A stretch of 64,000 nucleotides of DNA, taken from Psychrobacillus sp. INOP01 (GTDB taxonomy: Bacteria; Bacillota; Bacilli; Bacillales_A; Planococcaceae). The position numbers and the translations under genes were made by a program. Positions within the stretch are counted from its first letter, which is position 1. Every line of letters begins with the position of its first letter. Where the stretch lies: the NCBI RefSeq assembly GCF_018140925.1, contig NZ_CP073315.1:3844001-3908000 (forward strand), in the 5' to 3' direction. Positions 5,945 to 13,844 of the stretch are shown piece after piece. The notes beneath the pieces were generated by a model. The model ran no database searches and was not told the origin of the DNA. It was given only the letters and a program-made list of their open reading frames with translations.

Positions 5945-8194
5945 ATGCAAGAAAGTATAATCGTACAAATTGGAGCAAATATCACACAATTCCAAAATGC
6001 TATTAACCAGGTTTCGGGCGATTTACGAAACGTAGGTAACGATATGACTAGCTTTGGAACAAAAATGGCGAAAGGTTTTGGGGCCGCTACTTTGGCAGTC
6101 GGCGCAGGTTTAGGTTTTGCCGTTAAACAAGCGTCGGACTTCGATACAGAGATGCGGAAAGCCGGAGCAATTGCGGGCGCGTCAGCGAAAGAACTCGATG
6201 CTATGAAAACATCAGCGCTAGATTTAGGGGCATCGACAAGTGAAAGCGCAAGTAGTGTAGCAGCTGCAATGACGGAAATGGCAGCAAAAGGATTTACGGC
6301 TAATCAAACAATCGCAGCTATGCCTGGTGTAATTGCAGCAGCAGAGGCGAGCGGTGAGGACTTAGCGCTCGCGGCGGATACAGTTGCTTCAGCGTTAAAC
6401 ATATTCGGACTAGAAGCGGGCGAATCGTCAAGAGTTGCGGATATATTGGCAATGACGGCGAATATGTCAGCTGCAGGAATTACCGATATGCAATATGCGC
6501 TTAAATATGCGGGTGCGCCGGCGGCAGCGTTAGGAATATCAATGGAAGAACTGTCCGCATCTATAGGAATTTTAACCAATGCAGGTCTTGACGGAAGTTC
6601 GGCTGGAACAAGCCTACGTGCGTCATTGCTAGCGTTAAATAACCCGGCGAAAGCACAAGCGAAAATGATGGATGCACTCGGATTCTCGCTAACGGATTCT
6701 GAAGGTAAAACGAAGTCAATGGCGGATATGGTCCGAGATTTGACGGCTTCAATGGAACACATGACCGAAGCAGAGAAAGTAGCTACGTTAGGTAAGTTAG
6801 TCGGAACGGAAGCGGTATCCGGGTTCCTTGCGTTAATGAAAGCGGGACCCGAAGCGATTGAAGCGAATACACTTGCACTGCAAAATAGCGCAGGGGCTGC
6901 GGCGGAAACTGCGGCACAAATGAAAGCCGGTATCGGCGGTGCGATGGAAAATTTATCGGGTGCGTTCGAAACTGCCGCGATAATGATCGGCAACCAGTTA
7001 ATACCGTATGTACAGAGTGCGGCGGGATTCATAGCAGAATTAATTAATAAATTCAACGGCTTGTCAGAAGTTACTCAAGCATTTATCACGAAAAGCGCGT
7101 TAGTTACTGCGGGATTACTAGCAGTCGGAACAGGTATAGGAATCCTTATAGCATTTACCGGTACCGTTATTTCAGCTTTTGCCACAATTACCGGTGTAAT
7201 GGCGACGGTAGCTACTTCGTTAGGGATAACAGGCGGAGCGATGGGCTTACTAGGCGCAGCATTTACCGCAATAACAGGACCTATCGGAATTGCAGTCGCT
7301 GCAGTAGCCGGTATTGTAGCCGCTTTAGTAGTCGCATATAACAAGGTAGATTGGTTCCGCGATATGGTTAATAGTGCGTGGACAAAGGTTAAAGAAGGAA
7401 CGGTAATAGCTTTCAATGCGGTTAAAAGCGCAATAACAACGGCTATTTCGGCAGTCTTAGCATTTGTAAAACCGCAACTAGACAAGTTTAAAGCGTTTTG
7501 GGATGAAAACGGTAAGGCTATTACAACCCTAGCAAAGTCGTATTTCACTTATCTACAAACCATGATTACCGGCGTAATGGGCGTTATTAAAGGCGTATTC
7601 CAAACAGTATGGCCAATTATTTCATCGGTGGTTAAAGTGGCGTGGGAGACTATTAAACTAGTTATTTCATCCGCTATCGACATTGTATTAGGCGTAGTAC
7701 AAGCCGGACTAAAGTTACTTCAAGGAGATTGGAAGGGTGCTTTAGATTCGCTATTACAAGTATTAAAAGATGTATGGGGGAACGTAGAAAAATTCTTTAA
7801 GGGTATCGATTTAGCTGATATCGGAAAAGACATTATACGCGGATTGATTAAAGGTATTAGCGGAATGGCTGGTTCGGTTAAAACCGCGGTTAAAGACTTA
7901 GCAAATCTTATTCCGGACGGTTTGAAGAAATTTTTAGGAATTCATTCCCCTTCTAAAGTAACTGAAGAGGATGGGAAATGGACTACATTAGGGTTTGCTA
8001 AAGGTATTACAGGAGAATTCGGAACCGTTATAAAAGCAGGGGAAAACCTCGCTAAAGCGGCACACGGAGCTATCGCACTAGCTGCACCGAAGGATAAATC
8101 GAGTAAGAAAACGAAAGCGCGTGCGAAAAGCTTACTTAAAGTATTGGCGACAACCGTAGCACCTAAATTTAGTTTGAAAGAGGTGACAGTATGA
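5945..8194 (+). CDS. Phage tail tape measure protein (TP901 family)
   Basis: About 749 residues from ATG 5945, which has AAGGGGTGG at 5931-5939; an in-frame GTG at 5936 lies inside that ribosome binding site and is less likely. The N-terminal 320 residues match the TP901/PhageMin_Tail core (DFDTEMRKAGAIAGAS, SASSVAAAMTEMAAKGF, GITDMQYALKYAGAPAAALG, GLDGSSAGTSLRA). A hydrophobic Gly/Ala-rich zone follows at about 385-485, then long helices. It would set tail length and sit in the tail lumen. No tail-tube, chaperone, portal or capsid gene adjoins it, which is unusual. It overlaps the following gene by ATGA. Confidence 0.9.
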   Translation: MQESIIVQIGANITQFQNAINQVSGDLRNVGNDMTSFGTKMAKGFGAATLAVGAGLGFAVKQASDFDTEMRKAGAIAGASAKELDAMKTSALDLGASTSESASSVAAAMTEMAAKGFTANQTIAAMPGVIAAAEASGEDLALAADTVASALNIFGLEAGESSRVADILAMTANMSAAGITDMQYALKYAGAPAAALGISMEELSASIGILTNAGLDGSSAGTSLRASLLALNNPAKAQAKMMDALGFSLTDSEGKTKSMADMVRDLTASMEHMTEAEKVATLGKLVGTEAVSGFLALMKAGPEAIEANTLALQNSAGAAAETAAQMKAGIGGAMENLSGAFETAAIMIGNQLIPYVQSAAGFIAELINKFNGLSEVTQAFITKSALVTAGLLAVGTGIGILIAFTGTVISAFATITGVMATVATSLGITGGAMGLLGAAFTAITGPIGIAVAAVAGIVAALVVAYNKVDWFRDMVNSAWTKVKEGTVIAFNAVKSAITTAISAVLAFVKPQLDKFKAFWDENGKAITTLAKSYFTYLQTMITGVMGVIKGVFQTVWPIISSVVKVAWETIKLVISSAIDIVLGVVQAGLKLLQGDWKGALDSLLQVLKDVWGNVEKFFKGIDLADIGKDIIRGLIKGISGMAGSVKTAVKDLANLIPDGLKKFLGIHSPSKVTEEDGKWTTLGFAKGITGEFGTVIKAGENLAKAAHGAIALAAPKDKSSKKTKARAKSLLKVLATTVAPKFSLKEVTV

Positions 8195-8877
8195 CGTTAG
8201 TTCAATACATGGCGGTAGGAAGCGTTGTCGTGGGAATCTGTAGCGACACGCGCCAGGTGGTATCAGGTAAACTGTTCGGCATTGACGTCAAATTCCGTCA
8301 CGAAGATACGGAAGAAAAGAGCGGAAACCTTTCTAACTACGTTCTATTCGGAGGTGGTGGTCTAAATAGCCCGGTTGATAGAGTGAAAGAATTAATCGCC
8401 GAATATGCGGACGGAGCGCAAACACTCGACGGTATAGTGCCCGCCTTTAAAAAGGCAATCGAAACAATGCGTTACGAGAAAAAACATAAAAAATACGTTA
8501 AGGATCCCGGATGCTTTCAAGTTTTAATCGGGGGGTTCACCAATGATGGACATACTGGGCGAGCAGTGTTTACTTCGGGTAAAAACGCAGAAGTAGAGTA
8601 TGAAATACATGAATACTTTCAAGATGACACAACCGCGTTAACTCCTTCAGATGACGAATTAGAAATAGTCATCGAGTCTTTAAAAACAGTGGAAAGTGCG
8701 CCATCTCCGGAAGTAATGGTAGGACATTTCGCTCGCGTGCAAAAAGCGTGTTTCCTAAACGACGACACAAATGTATCCGAAAAAAGTGTTTACACAGTTA
8801 TTTATAGGGACCCGAACACACATGAATTCAAGTTTTATAAAGGCACAATAGACCTACTAGAAGGATCTATGAAATGA
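8191..8877 (+). CDS. Putative proteasome/HslV-like Ntn-hydrolase
   Basis: A 228-residue protein with its start coupled to the tape-measure stop (ATGA at 8191). After Met removal the chain begins with Thr. Counting that Thr as 1, there is G9-x-VVV, Asp18 in CSDTR and Lys33 in DVKF, close to the Thr1/Asp17/Lys33 triad of proteasome beta subunits and HslV. Further on, YVLFGGGG with PVDRVKELI, and FQVLIGGF with AVFTSG, resemble the fold's SGSxAD and LLVGG strands. This is inference by eye. It could be a self-compartmentalising protease or only a structural relative. The place next to the tape measure suggests a role in tail or head protein processing. Confidence 0.45.
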   Translation: MTLVQYMAVGSVVVGICSDTRQVVSGKLFGIDVKFRHEDTEEKSGNLSNYVLFGGGGLNSPVDRVKELIAEYADGAQTLDGIVPAFKKAIETMRYEKKHKKYVKDPGCFQVLIGGFTNDGHTGRAVFTSGKNAEVEYEIHEYFQDDTTALTPSDDELEIVIESLKTVESAPSPEVMVGHFARVQKACFLNDDTNVSEKSVYTVIYRDPNTHEFKFYKGTIDLLEGSMK

Positions 8878-8887
8878 GGTGTGTTAA

Positions 8888-9115
8888 ATGGGAAATAAAG
8901 AAGATGCAGCCGAAGTAGATTTAACGGAACTTTGGGATGCGCACGAATTAATGATGGATTTGGGCTTAGAACCATTGGAGGCTTTAAATATGCTTACTGA
9001 CACCTGGATAAAATCTATGCTTCAACAATTCGATGATTATGACTTAGATTGGAATACCGGAGAATACAAACGGAAAGATAGAACAATCCCGTTGAACATT
9101 CCGCCAATAGAATAG
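8888..9115 (+). CDS. Small acidic hypothetical protein
   Basis: A 75-residue, very acidic helical protein (DLTELWDAHELMMDLGLEPL, QQFDDYDLDW) with no recognised family. The start ATG 8888 follows TGAGGTGTGTTAA, ten bases after the upstream stop, so it is in the same operon as the tape measure. Acidic small proteins near tape measure genes are sometimes tail assembly chaperones, but no frameshift site is visible and position is the only support. Confidence 0.55.
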   Translation: MGNKEDAAEVDLTELWDAHELMMDLGLEPLEALNMLTDTWIKSMLQQFDDYDLDWNTGEYKRKDRTIPLNIPPIE

Positions 9116-9128
9116 AACCTTTAATATT

Positions 9129-9162
9129 GCCTTCGTGATTCATTTCGCGGGGGCTTTTATAT
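9129..9162 (+). terminator. Rho-independent terminator after the tape-measure operon
   Basis: GCCTTCG and CGGGGGC arms, with some G-U pairs, are separated by about ten bases and followed by TTTTAT. Confidence 0.55.
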
Positions 9163-9202
9163 AGGCAAAATGTCCACCAGTAGATAAATGAGGAGGCATC
9201 CT

Positions 9203-9865
9203 GTGGCTAAGAAAACTTGTAAAAAGTGTTTAAAAGCGAAAGCAATTTCGCAATTCGTAAAGGATAAACGGAATAAGGACGGCACGACTAACATTTGTAA
9301 AGTGTGTAGAAATACGGCACTACGTAAGCCACCAAGACGTTACATCGGTAAGAAGGAACAGGAATGTAGTATTTGCCACGAAATAAAGCCCTACGATAAC
9401 TTTTATAAGAGTAAAATGACAAAAAACGGTAGGGAGCCACGGTGTAATAAATGCCGCGCGGTCGACCCTAAACCGTTTAAAGCCTACTGGCGCTTGATGG
9501 CAAAACAAAAACTCTACGCTATCCCAATAGAGATAACGAAAGAGGAAGTCGCAATGATTTTCGAGGCTTTCGAAGGTGAGTGTATATACTGTGGCGCAGA
9601 GGAATCGAAGGAGACTGGCACTATTAATCTCGAACATATCGTGCCAATGGCTAGAAACGGTCGCCACCACGTTTCAAACCTATGTTGCGCTTGCACCTCT
9701 TGTAATTCAAAAAAGCGAAACAAGCCGTTGATTGAATTTTACCGCTCGCATGAGCCGTTTACCGGAAAAAGACTCGACTATATCTTCAAGCACGTCGCAT
9801 ATTTCGCGAAGCGCGACCCGGAAGAAGTGGCGCAAGAGTTCTATGCGGCGGTGAACGATGAATAA
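9203..9865 (+). CDS. HNH endonuclease with N-terminal zinc-finger repeats
   Basis: About 220 residues from GTG 9203, chosen because AGGAGG at 9191-9196 is the only good ribosome binding site and lies inside the reading frame that an ATG at 9188 would open. Two similar N-terminal Cys-x2-Cys pairs (KTCKKCLKAKAISQF with ICKVCRN; QECSICHEIKPYDNF with RCNKCRA) form repeated zinc-ribbon modules. The C-terminal HNH domain has CIYCG, the metal-site segment INLEHIVPMARNG and CTSCNSKKRNK. HNH nucleases near terminase genes often assist DNA packaging; here the small-terminase-like gene is about 3.5 kb away. Homing activity is also possible. Confidence 0.85.
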   Translation: MAKKTCKKCLKAKAISQFVKDKRNKDGTTNICKVCRNTALRKPPRRYIGKKEQECSICHEIKPYDNFYKSKMTKNGREPRCNKCRAVDPKPFKAYWRLMAKQKLYAIPIEITKEEVAMIFEAFEGECIYCGAEESKETGTINLEHIVPMARNGRHHVSNLCCACTSCNSKKRNKPLIEFYRSHEPFTGKRLDYIFKHVAYFAKRDPEEVAQEFYAAVNDE

Positions 9866-10094
9866 ACACCACGAAAATAACGAAGTTTGGCGACTAGAAA
9901 CGGGCTTCCTCGCAGCTTATACCGAGGATCGTGCGTTAATGGGACGAGTCAGACGTTATAAATACAAGGCGGGATGGACCGAGATGGCTCGCTACTTCAA
10001 AAACGAAAAGCTTATCGGCGTCCATTACAAACTACCAATCGAACAGAAACGAGTTGTATTCCGAATGTTCGGCGTGACCGATTTAACGGAATAA
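9858..10094 (+). CDS. Hypothetical basic protein
   Basis: A 78-residue protein rich in Arg, Lys and Tyr (MGRVRRYKYKAGWTEMARYF), overlapping the end of the HNH gene by eight bases and so translationally coupled to it. It is unrecognised, and could be a nucleic-acid-binding accessory of the HNH nuclease. Confidence 0.55.
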   Translation: MNKHHENNEVWRLETGFLAAYTEDRALMGRVRRYKYKAGWTEMARYFKNEKLIGVHYKLPIEQKRVVFRMFGVTDLTE

Positions 10095-10153
10095 TCGTCA
10101 ATTTAAAGGCACTCGACATCTAAGAGGAACAAATACAAGCGGAAGAAAAAACG

Positions 10154-10243
10154 GTGTCTGAAATCAAGGCAATACGCACGAATCTCCGTTCATTACACGT
10201 TCAATACACACTATTAACGCTTGGAGGTGCATCGGATGTTTAA
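10154..10243 (+). CDS. Possible short ORF, perhaps with a lost start
   Basis: The frame is open from 10124 and reads protein-like (QAEEKTVSEIKAIRTNLRSL). The only standard start is GTG 10154 without a ribosome binding site, while an AAGAGGA site precedes an ATA at 10133. A start codon mutated from ATG to ATA is possible. It overlaps the next start. Confidence 0.2.
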   Translation: MSEIKAIRTNLRSLHVQYTLLTLGGASDV

Positions 10244-10499
10244 AGTCGGTATTAAAAGAACGGAAAGTGAAGTCGTTGTTACTGTAAAAACGGACGTACC
10301 AGGAGAAAAGGCGTTTAAGTTTGATTCGCTAAGTCCGACGATTACTTCGGACCGCTTGCGATTGATACTTCCGCTTATGATTGAAACGCAAAGGGATAAG
10401 CGGGCAGCGAGAGCGCATCGGAAGTTAGAACTAGCGGAAGAGAAAGCGGAACGAGAAGAAAGAGCGGAAAAAATGAAGGAGGCTAACGCAAATGAATAG
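10236..10499 (+). CDS. Hypothetical charged coiled-coil protein
   Basis: 87 residues from ATG 10236, which follows GGAGGT at 10223-10228. An N-terminal beta-rich half is followed by a long charged helix (RAHRKLELAEEKAEREERAE), probably a coiled coil. No family is recognised. It is the first of a tight series of small genes (10236-12096) in one direction. Confidence 0.55.
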   Translation: MFKVGIKRTESEVVVTVKTDVPGEKAFKFDSLSPTITSDRLRLILPLMIETQRDKRAARAHRKLELAEEKAEREERAEKMKEANANE

Positions 10500-10623
10500 A
10501 CGTAAACTTTCCGAAGAAGTCCCACGAAAAAAGAAATGGGTCAAAGAATACAACAAAAACGGTATTTTAATCGGCGCTCCACGACCACCACGACCACAAA
10601 TCACTAGCGAGGATGTTCGATAA
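10492..10623 (+). CDS. Small basic hypothetical protein (43 residues)
   Basis: ATG 10492 overlaps the upstream stop and has GAAGGAGG at about 10475-10482. The product is basic and has a proline-arginine tract (APRPPRPQ). The stop overlaps the next start as TAATG at 10621-10625. Unrecognised. Confidence 0.5.
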   Translation: MNRRKLSEEVPRKKKWVKEYNKNGILIGAPRPPRPQITSEDVR

Positions 10624-10961
10624 TGGAACGTCTTTTTTTCGTGGCAGTAATTAAGAAGGACGGTCAAACGGGCATAGCGATAATCGAACACAAAGACGAC
10701 ATAAGAGTAAGCGCGACTGGGCTATACTTCGACCGCGACTTACCGTTTAAGGCAGCGTCACAGGCTTACGGCGATTTAATACTCGGAGCGCTACACGAAG
10801 GCGAGCAAGCGGCTATAGCTACGTCACGCGCAGGCGTAACAAGTAAGAGTAAATATCCGTTTAGGTTCACTTGCAACGAGAACGTACAGTATTACCGCGA
10901 GGCTAAAGGCTTTGCAAGACTGACATTACTAAAAAAACAAAACATACAAATGGAGGAATAA
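10623..10961 (+). CDS. Hypothetical protein
   Basis: A 112-residue alpha/beta protein starting within the previous stop (TAATG). Segments such as LFFVAVIKKDGQTGIAII and FKAASQAYGDLILGAL suggest a compact fold, but no family is recognised. It is three bases from the next gene. Confidence 0.55.
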   Translation: MERLFFVAVIKKDGQTGIAIIEHKDDIRVSATGLYFDRDLPFKAASQAYGDLILGALHEGEQAAIATSRAGVTSKSKYPFRFTCNENVQYYREAKGFARLTLLKKQNIQMEE

Positions 10962-10964
10962 TAA

Positions 10965-11792
10965 ATGACAAACAACAATGGCGCTACATGGGCAGAAGAA
11001 AGAGATAACGATCCTAGCTTGCAACCGGTGGAAGTATTTATGACAGCTGATGAAAACGATGGGGGGCTTGGACGCTACGAAGGAAACATCTACACCATGC
11101 CAAGACACGCAGCAGAAAAATTTGCAGCCAAAGGTTCGGCGGCTATTGTTGATATTGCACCTGTAAAAACGTATCGAGCGAAAGTAGATGCTTTAGGAAA
11201 CCAACTCCAAGCTGCAGTCGATGAAATTAAGGGGAATAAACGCTTATCGAATGACGGGAAACGCGAAGATATAGCAGCGCTAGTTAGTCAATATGAGTCG
11301 GCGGCAGCAGGTATTCAAGAGGACTATGAGCGTGAAATCGCGTCATTAAAGGCTAGCGAATTCGAAAAGGCGAATAAGTTCTCGGAATTTGATTCAAAAC
11401 TAAATCCTTACGAGATCCGTACACAAGCCGGATTATTGACGGCTAGCCTTTCGATGTCTCCATCGTTTAACGAGTCAGTAGACGCAATTAAGTCGAAGAT
11501 TGATACGATGGATAGCGCCGTAGCACGCGAGTTACTAGCACAATTCACTGATATTAAACGCGACCTGGATGGGAAGAAAAAAGGAAAAGACCTAATAGCA
11601 AGAAATAAAGAAACGCAAGCGATTAGAGGTCTTTACGAAGCACTTGAAAGAGCGTCGCTAAGTCCCGCGCAAGCAAAATCACGCAACAAACACAAGATGA
11701 TTGAGGCGATTGAGATGCAAAAAGGAGATATTCGCACTAATTTCAAACAACAAACACGCGCGATTAATTTCAGTTTAAGAGAATTACGATAA
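10965..11792 (+). CDS. Hypothetical coiled-coil protein, possibly structural
   Basis: A 275-residue mostly helical protein, with a short N-terminal head (residues 1-60) then Lys/Glu-rich heptad-like helices (ALGNQLQAAVDEIKGN, EDYEREIASLKASEFEKANK). The start ATG 10965 follows GGAGGAATAA. The architecture resembles phage scaffold or tail-associated proteins, but there is no sequence match I can name. It is the largest gene of this operon. Confidence 0.55.
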   Translation: MTNNNGATWAEERDNDPSLQPVEVFMTADENDGGLGRYEGNIYTMPRHAAEKFAAKGSAAIVDIAPVKTYRAKVDALGNQLQAAVDEIKGNKRLSNDGKREDIAALVSQYESAAAGIQEDYEREIASLKASEFEKANKFSEFDSKLNPYEIRTQAGLLTASLSMSPSFNESVDAIKSKIDTMDSAVARELLAQFTDIKRDLDGKKKGKDLIARNKETQAIRGLYEALERASLSPAQAKSRNKHKMIEAIEMQKGDIRTNFKQQTRAINFSLRELR

Positions 11793-11796
11793 TAAA

Positions 11797-12096
11797 ATGA
11801 ATATCGACCGTTCGGAATGGTACCCGATTCACGAAATAGCGAAGGAACAAGTGTTTATGTCGTTCGATTCAATGGACGATGTAGCGCTTTTCTTATTGGC
11901 CAATCCGAAATTTACGCATCATGCCGTACTATCAGAAAACGAGAAATCTATCGACGTAATCTTTTACAACTACGCCCTAGCTGAAACGTCGGTAGATCAC
12001 TACGGCTGGCGCTATGTTATTCGGTGGTTATCCGAAGAAGAAGTCGATGCGCTAGGCGGAACTCGTTACTCCGACCCAACATCGCAAAGCGGTTGA
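11797..12096 (+). CDS. Hypothetical protein
   Basis: A 99-residue acidic, aromatic-rich protein (RSEWYPIHEIAKEQVFMSF, HYGWRYVIRWLSEEE). ATG 11797 is four bases after the previous stop, with no separate strong ribosome binding site, so translation is probably coupled. Not recognised. Confidence 0.5.
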   Translation: MNIDRSEWYPIHEIAKEQVFMSFDSMDDVALFLLANPKFTHHAVLSENEKSIDVIFYNYALAETSVDHYGWRYVIRWLSEEEVDALGGTRYSDPTSQSG

Positions 12097-12149
12097 TATC
12101 CAGGGCAAGGTACGTCGGTTTGGACGCTGACACCTATCGGCACAAATGG

Positions 12150-12175
12150 AGCTCCTACGGGCGTCCTACGGGCGT
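12150..12175. repeat. Tandem 11-bp duplication
   Basis: CCTACGGGCGT is repeated twice in direct succession just upstream of the small gene at 12202. It may be a local slippage duplication. Confidence 0.6.
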
Positions 12176-12201
12176 TCTACAATTCAGGAGGAATATTAGG
12201 T

Positions 12202-12375
12202 ATGAACGACATAAACGTATATTACAACGCAGTCACACACGCTATAAACATCGATAAGGGACCGCAGATAACCGAAATTAAGATGCCGGCTAATGTATCG
12301 GCTACAGAGGTCACGCAGCTTATTACATCGGAAGCATTCGCACCAACAATAAACGGAATTATAGGAGGAAACTAA
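12202..12375 (+). CDS. Small hypothetical protein, MNDINVYYN family copy A
   Basis: 57 residues from ATG 12202, with AGGAGGAATATTAGGT upstream. The first 11 residues (MNDINVYYNAV) and about 40 bp of surrounding DNA, including the ribosome binding site, are nearly identical to the short gene at 13738. The rest (ITEIKMPANVSATEVTQLIT) differs. The stop abuts the start of the next gene. Function unknown. Confidence 0.55.
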   Translation: MNDINVYYNAVTHAINIDKGPQITEIKMPANVSATEVTQLITSEAFAPTINGIIGGN

Positions 12376-12732
12376 ATGGCAGCTACAGACAAACCGCTAT
12401 TACGCGCACAAAATACGCCGGCACCGCAATATTTCAATAAGGACAAAAACCAATACGAAGTTATCGAAGGGCGCGACGGCGCAAACGCGTTTATTCAACT
12501 AGGTACTATCGCTATGGAATCATGGGAAGGGACTACTAATATCGAAAAGATATTTCCGAGCAACCGTTTTGGATTTTCAGCAATAAACGACGGGTTAGCT
12601 GATATTACCTTTACGATAAATGGTAACACTCGGAGATTAAAGCCAGGAGATGCTTATGCGGCTTTGTTTGAACCGTTCACAACCGTGACAATTGTAGCTA
12701 CAACGCCTTATAGAGCAGAAGTGCTTAAATAA
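12376..12732 (+). CDS. Hypothetical beta-rich protein, possibly structural
   Basis: A 118-residue protein with a strand-rich pattern (GLADITFTINGNTRRLKPGD, PFTTVTIVATTPYRAEVL) reminiscent of small phage or virion decoration proteins. The start ATG 12376 immediately follows the upstream stop, with GGAGGAAAC before it. No named family. Confidence 0.5.
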   Translation: MAATDKPLLRAQNTPAPQYFNKDKNQYEVIEGRDGANAFIQLGTIAMESWEGTTNIEKIFPSNRFGFSAINDGLADITFTINGNTRRLKPGDAYAALFEPFTTVTIVATTPYRAEVLK

Positions 12733-12758
12733 TCAAACAAAAACTAGGGGGAAATTAA

Positions 12759-12797
12759 ATGACAAACTTACAAGCATCATTAGAGCCGGAGGTTTGA
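12759..12797 (+). CDS. Possible 12-codon leader peptide
   Basis: ATG 12759 follows TAGGGGGAAATTAA, a good ribosome binding site, but the frame stops after MTNLQASLEPEV at 12797. The ribosome binding site of the next gene lies over its end. It could be a leader peptide or the remnant of a longer gene. Confidence 0.3.
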   Translation: MTNLQASLEPEV

Positions 12798-12801
12798 TAG
12801 A

Positions 12802-12975
12802 ATGACGGTTTTCATCGAGCCAATCGGTAACTTAGCGGAATTACACCAGTTTGGTAACGCGCTAGAATGGACGCTTTACAACGTATTTACCGAACACCGC
12901 ATGATTACGCAGTTTCAAGTCTACGAAGTAAATAAGGAGGTTCTTCATGACGGAATTAACGATAATACAAGGTGA
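12802..12975 (+). CDS. Small hypothetical protein (57 residues)
   Basis: ATG 12802 has GGAGGTTTGATAGA upstream. The product is aromatic-rich (GNALEWTLYNVFTEHRM) and its 3' end overlaps the BppU-like gene by 29 bp. No family is recognised. Confidence 0.45.
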   Translation: MTVFIEPIGNLAELHQFGNALEWTLYNVFTEHRMITQFQVYEVNKEVLHDGINDNTR

Positions 12976-13273
12976 TACATGTCACGCTATTCGAGCAGTT
13001 TTGAAGAATGTAGACGGTGTACCTATCGATATAAAAGGCGCGACAGTACGTTTTTTAATGGGTGTTAGAGACAAAATATACGTAGAGAACGTCGCACAAC
13101 AAACTGGAGCAACAGGCGAAGTATCATACGTGTTCAATAGTGGCGAAACGGATGTACCGGGGAAATTCTTTATTCAGTTCGTCGTAACTTATGCCGACGG
13201 TAGAGTCGAGACATTTCCGCACAAAGACGCAATAGCATTCAAAATAAACCATCGCCTCGGAGGATTACACTAA
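12947..13273 (+). CDS. Phage baseplate upper protein-like (BppU N-terminal Ig-like domain)
   Basis: A 108-residue protein matching the pattern of the BppU N-terminal domain: TIIQGDTCHAIRAVLKN, then VPIDIKGATVRFLMG, GEVSYVF, VPGKFFIQFVVTYADGRVET and FPHKD. In lactococcal-type phages this domain attaches receptor-binding proteins to the baseplate. Here only the single domain is present, without a C-terminal adhesin. The start ATG 12947 follows AAGGAGGTTCTTC. A terminator follows. With the tape measure it is one of only two recognisable tail proteins in the element. Confidence 0.7.
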   Translation: MTELTIIQGDTCHAIRAVLKNVDGVPIDIKGATVRFLMGVRDKIYVENVAQQTGATGEVSYVFNSGETDVPGKFFIQFVVTYADGRVETFPHKDAIAFKINHRLGGLH

Positions 13274-13276
13274 CAA

Positions 13277-13310
13277 TCGACCATCCTTCGCGGGGTGGTC
13301 TTTTATTTTA
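13277..13310 (+). terminator. Rho-independent terminator
   Basis: GACCATCC and GGGTGGTC arms around TTCGC, followed by TTTTATTTT. Confidence 0.75.
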
Positions 13311-13327
13311 ACAAAGGAGGAAACGGA

Positions 13328-13732
13328 ATGAGTAACCGATTAAACGAAAAACAAATAGCAGCAATCGCAATACTGGCACAGCCCAAACGCACAATGACAT
13401 ACGAGCAAATTGCGGAACAAGTAGGCGTGGCAAAAAGTACGCTATTCGAATGGAAGAAATTAGACCATTTCGATAAGGCGCTAAATAAAGAGATTGTGCG
13501 GGTAACAAAAGATAGACTACCGGATGTTTTCGATTCTATTATCGATAATATCAAGCAAACCGGGAATGCGGCGGCTTTCAGAACGCTTATACAGGCACAC
13601 GGAATGCTAACCGACAAAATAGAAATTGAGTCGAAGCAAAATCCGGCGACTGATATGGAACAGATGATGCGAGAAATCGAACAATATCAGCGAGAAACCG
13701 AATTACGTAAAGCGAAGAACACGGAGGAATAA
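13328..13732 (+). CDS. phBC6A51-family HTH protein, small-terminase-like
   Basis: 134 residues from ATG 13328, chosen for AAAGGAGGAAACGG upstream. The N-terminus (NEKQIAAIAILAQP, TYEQIAEQVGVAKSTLFEWK) is a helix-turn-helix, followed by helices (LPDVFDSIIDNIKQTGNAAAF) typical of the phBC6A51 family, whose members in phages act as or resemble small terminase subunits. No large terminase is nearby. A satellite carrying its own small terminase could redirect packaging by a helper phage, as phage-inducible islands do; that is inference. Confidence 0.65.
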   Translation: MSNRLNEKQIAAIAILAQPKRTMTYEQIAEQVGVAKSTLFEWKKLDHFDKALNKEIVRVTKDRLPDVFDSIIDNIKQTGNAAAFRTLIQAHGMLTDKIEIESKQNPATDMEQMMREIEQYQRETELRKAKNTEE

Positions 13733-13737
13733 TAGGT

Positions 13738-13812
13738 ATGAATGACATAAACGTATATTACAACGTAGTTCTTAATGAAATAAAGGATTTCGCAAGTGAA
13801 ATGTCGAAGTAA
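13738..13812 (+). CDS. Short ORF, MNDINVYYN family copy B
   Basis: A 24-codon ORF starting at ATG 13738 with GGAGGAATAATAGGT upstream. Its first 11 residues and its leader DNA nearly equal those of the gene at 12202, after which it diverges and stops. It may be a truncated duplicate or a genuine small peptide. Confidence 0.4.
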   Translation: MNDINVYYNVVLNEIKDFASEMSK

Positions 13813-13844
13813 TGTACGATTCAGATTAGTAGGAGGAATTTTAT

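Noticed and set aside
6304-7056. A 250-codon open frame on the minus strand inside the tape-measure gene
   Set aside because: It is antisense to a clearly coding gene, has an Ala/Ile/Ser-biased composition typical of a mirror frame, and no ribosome binding site.
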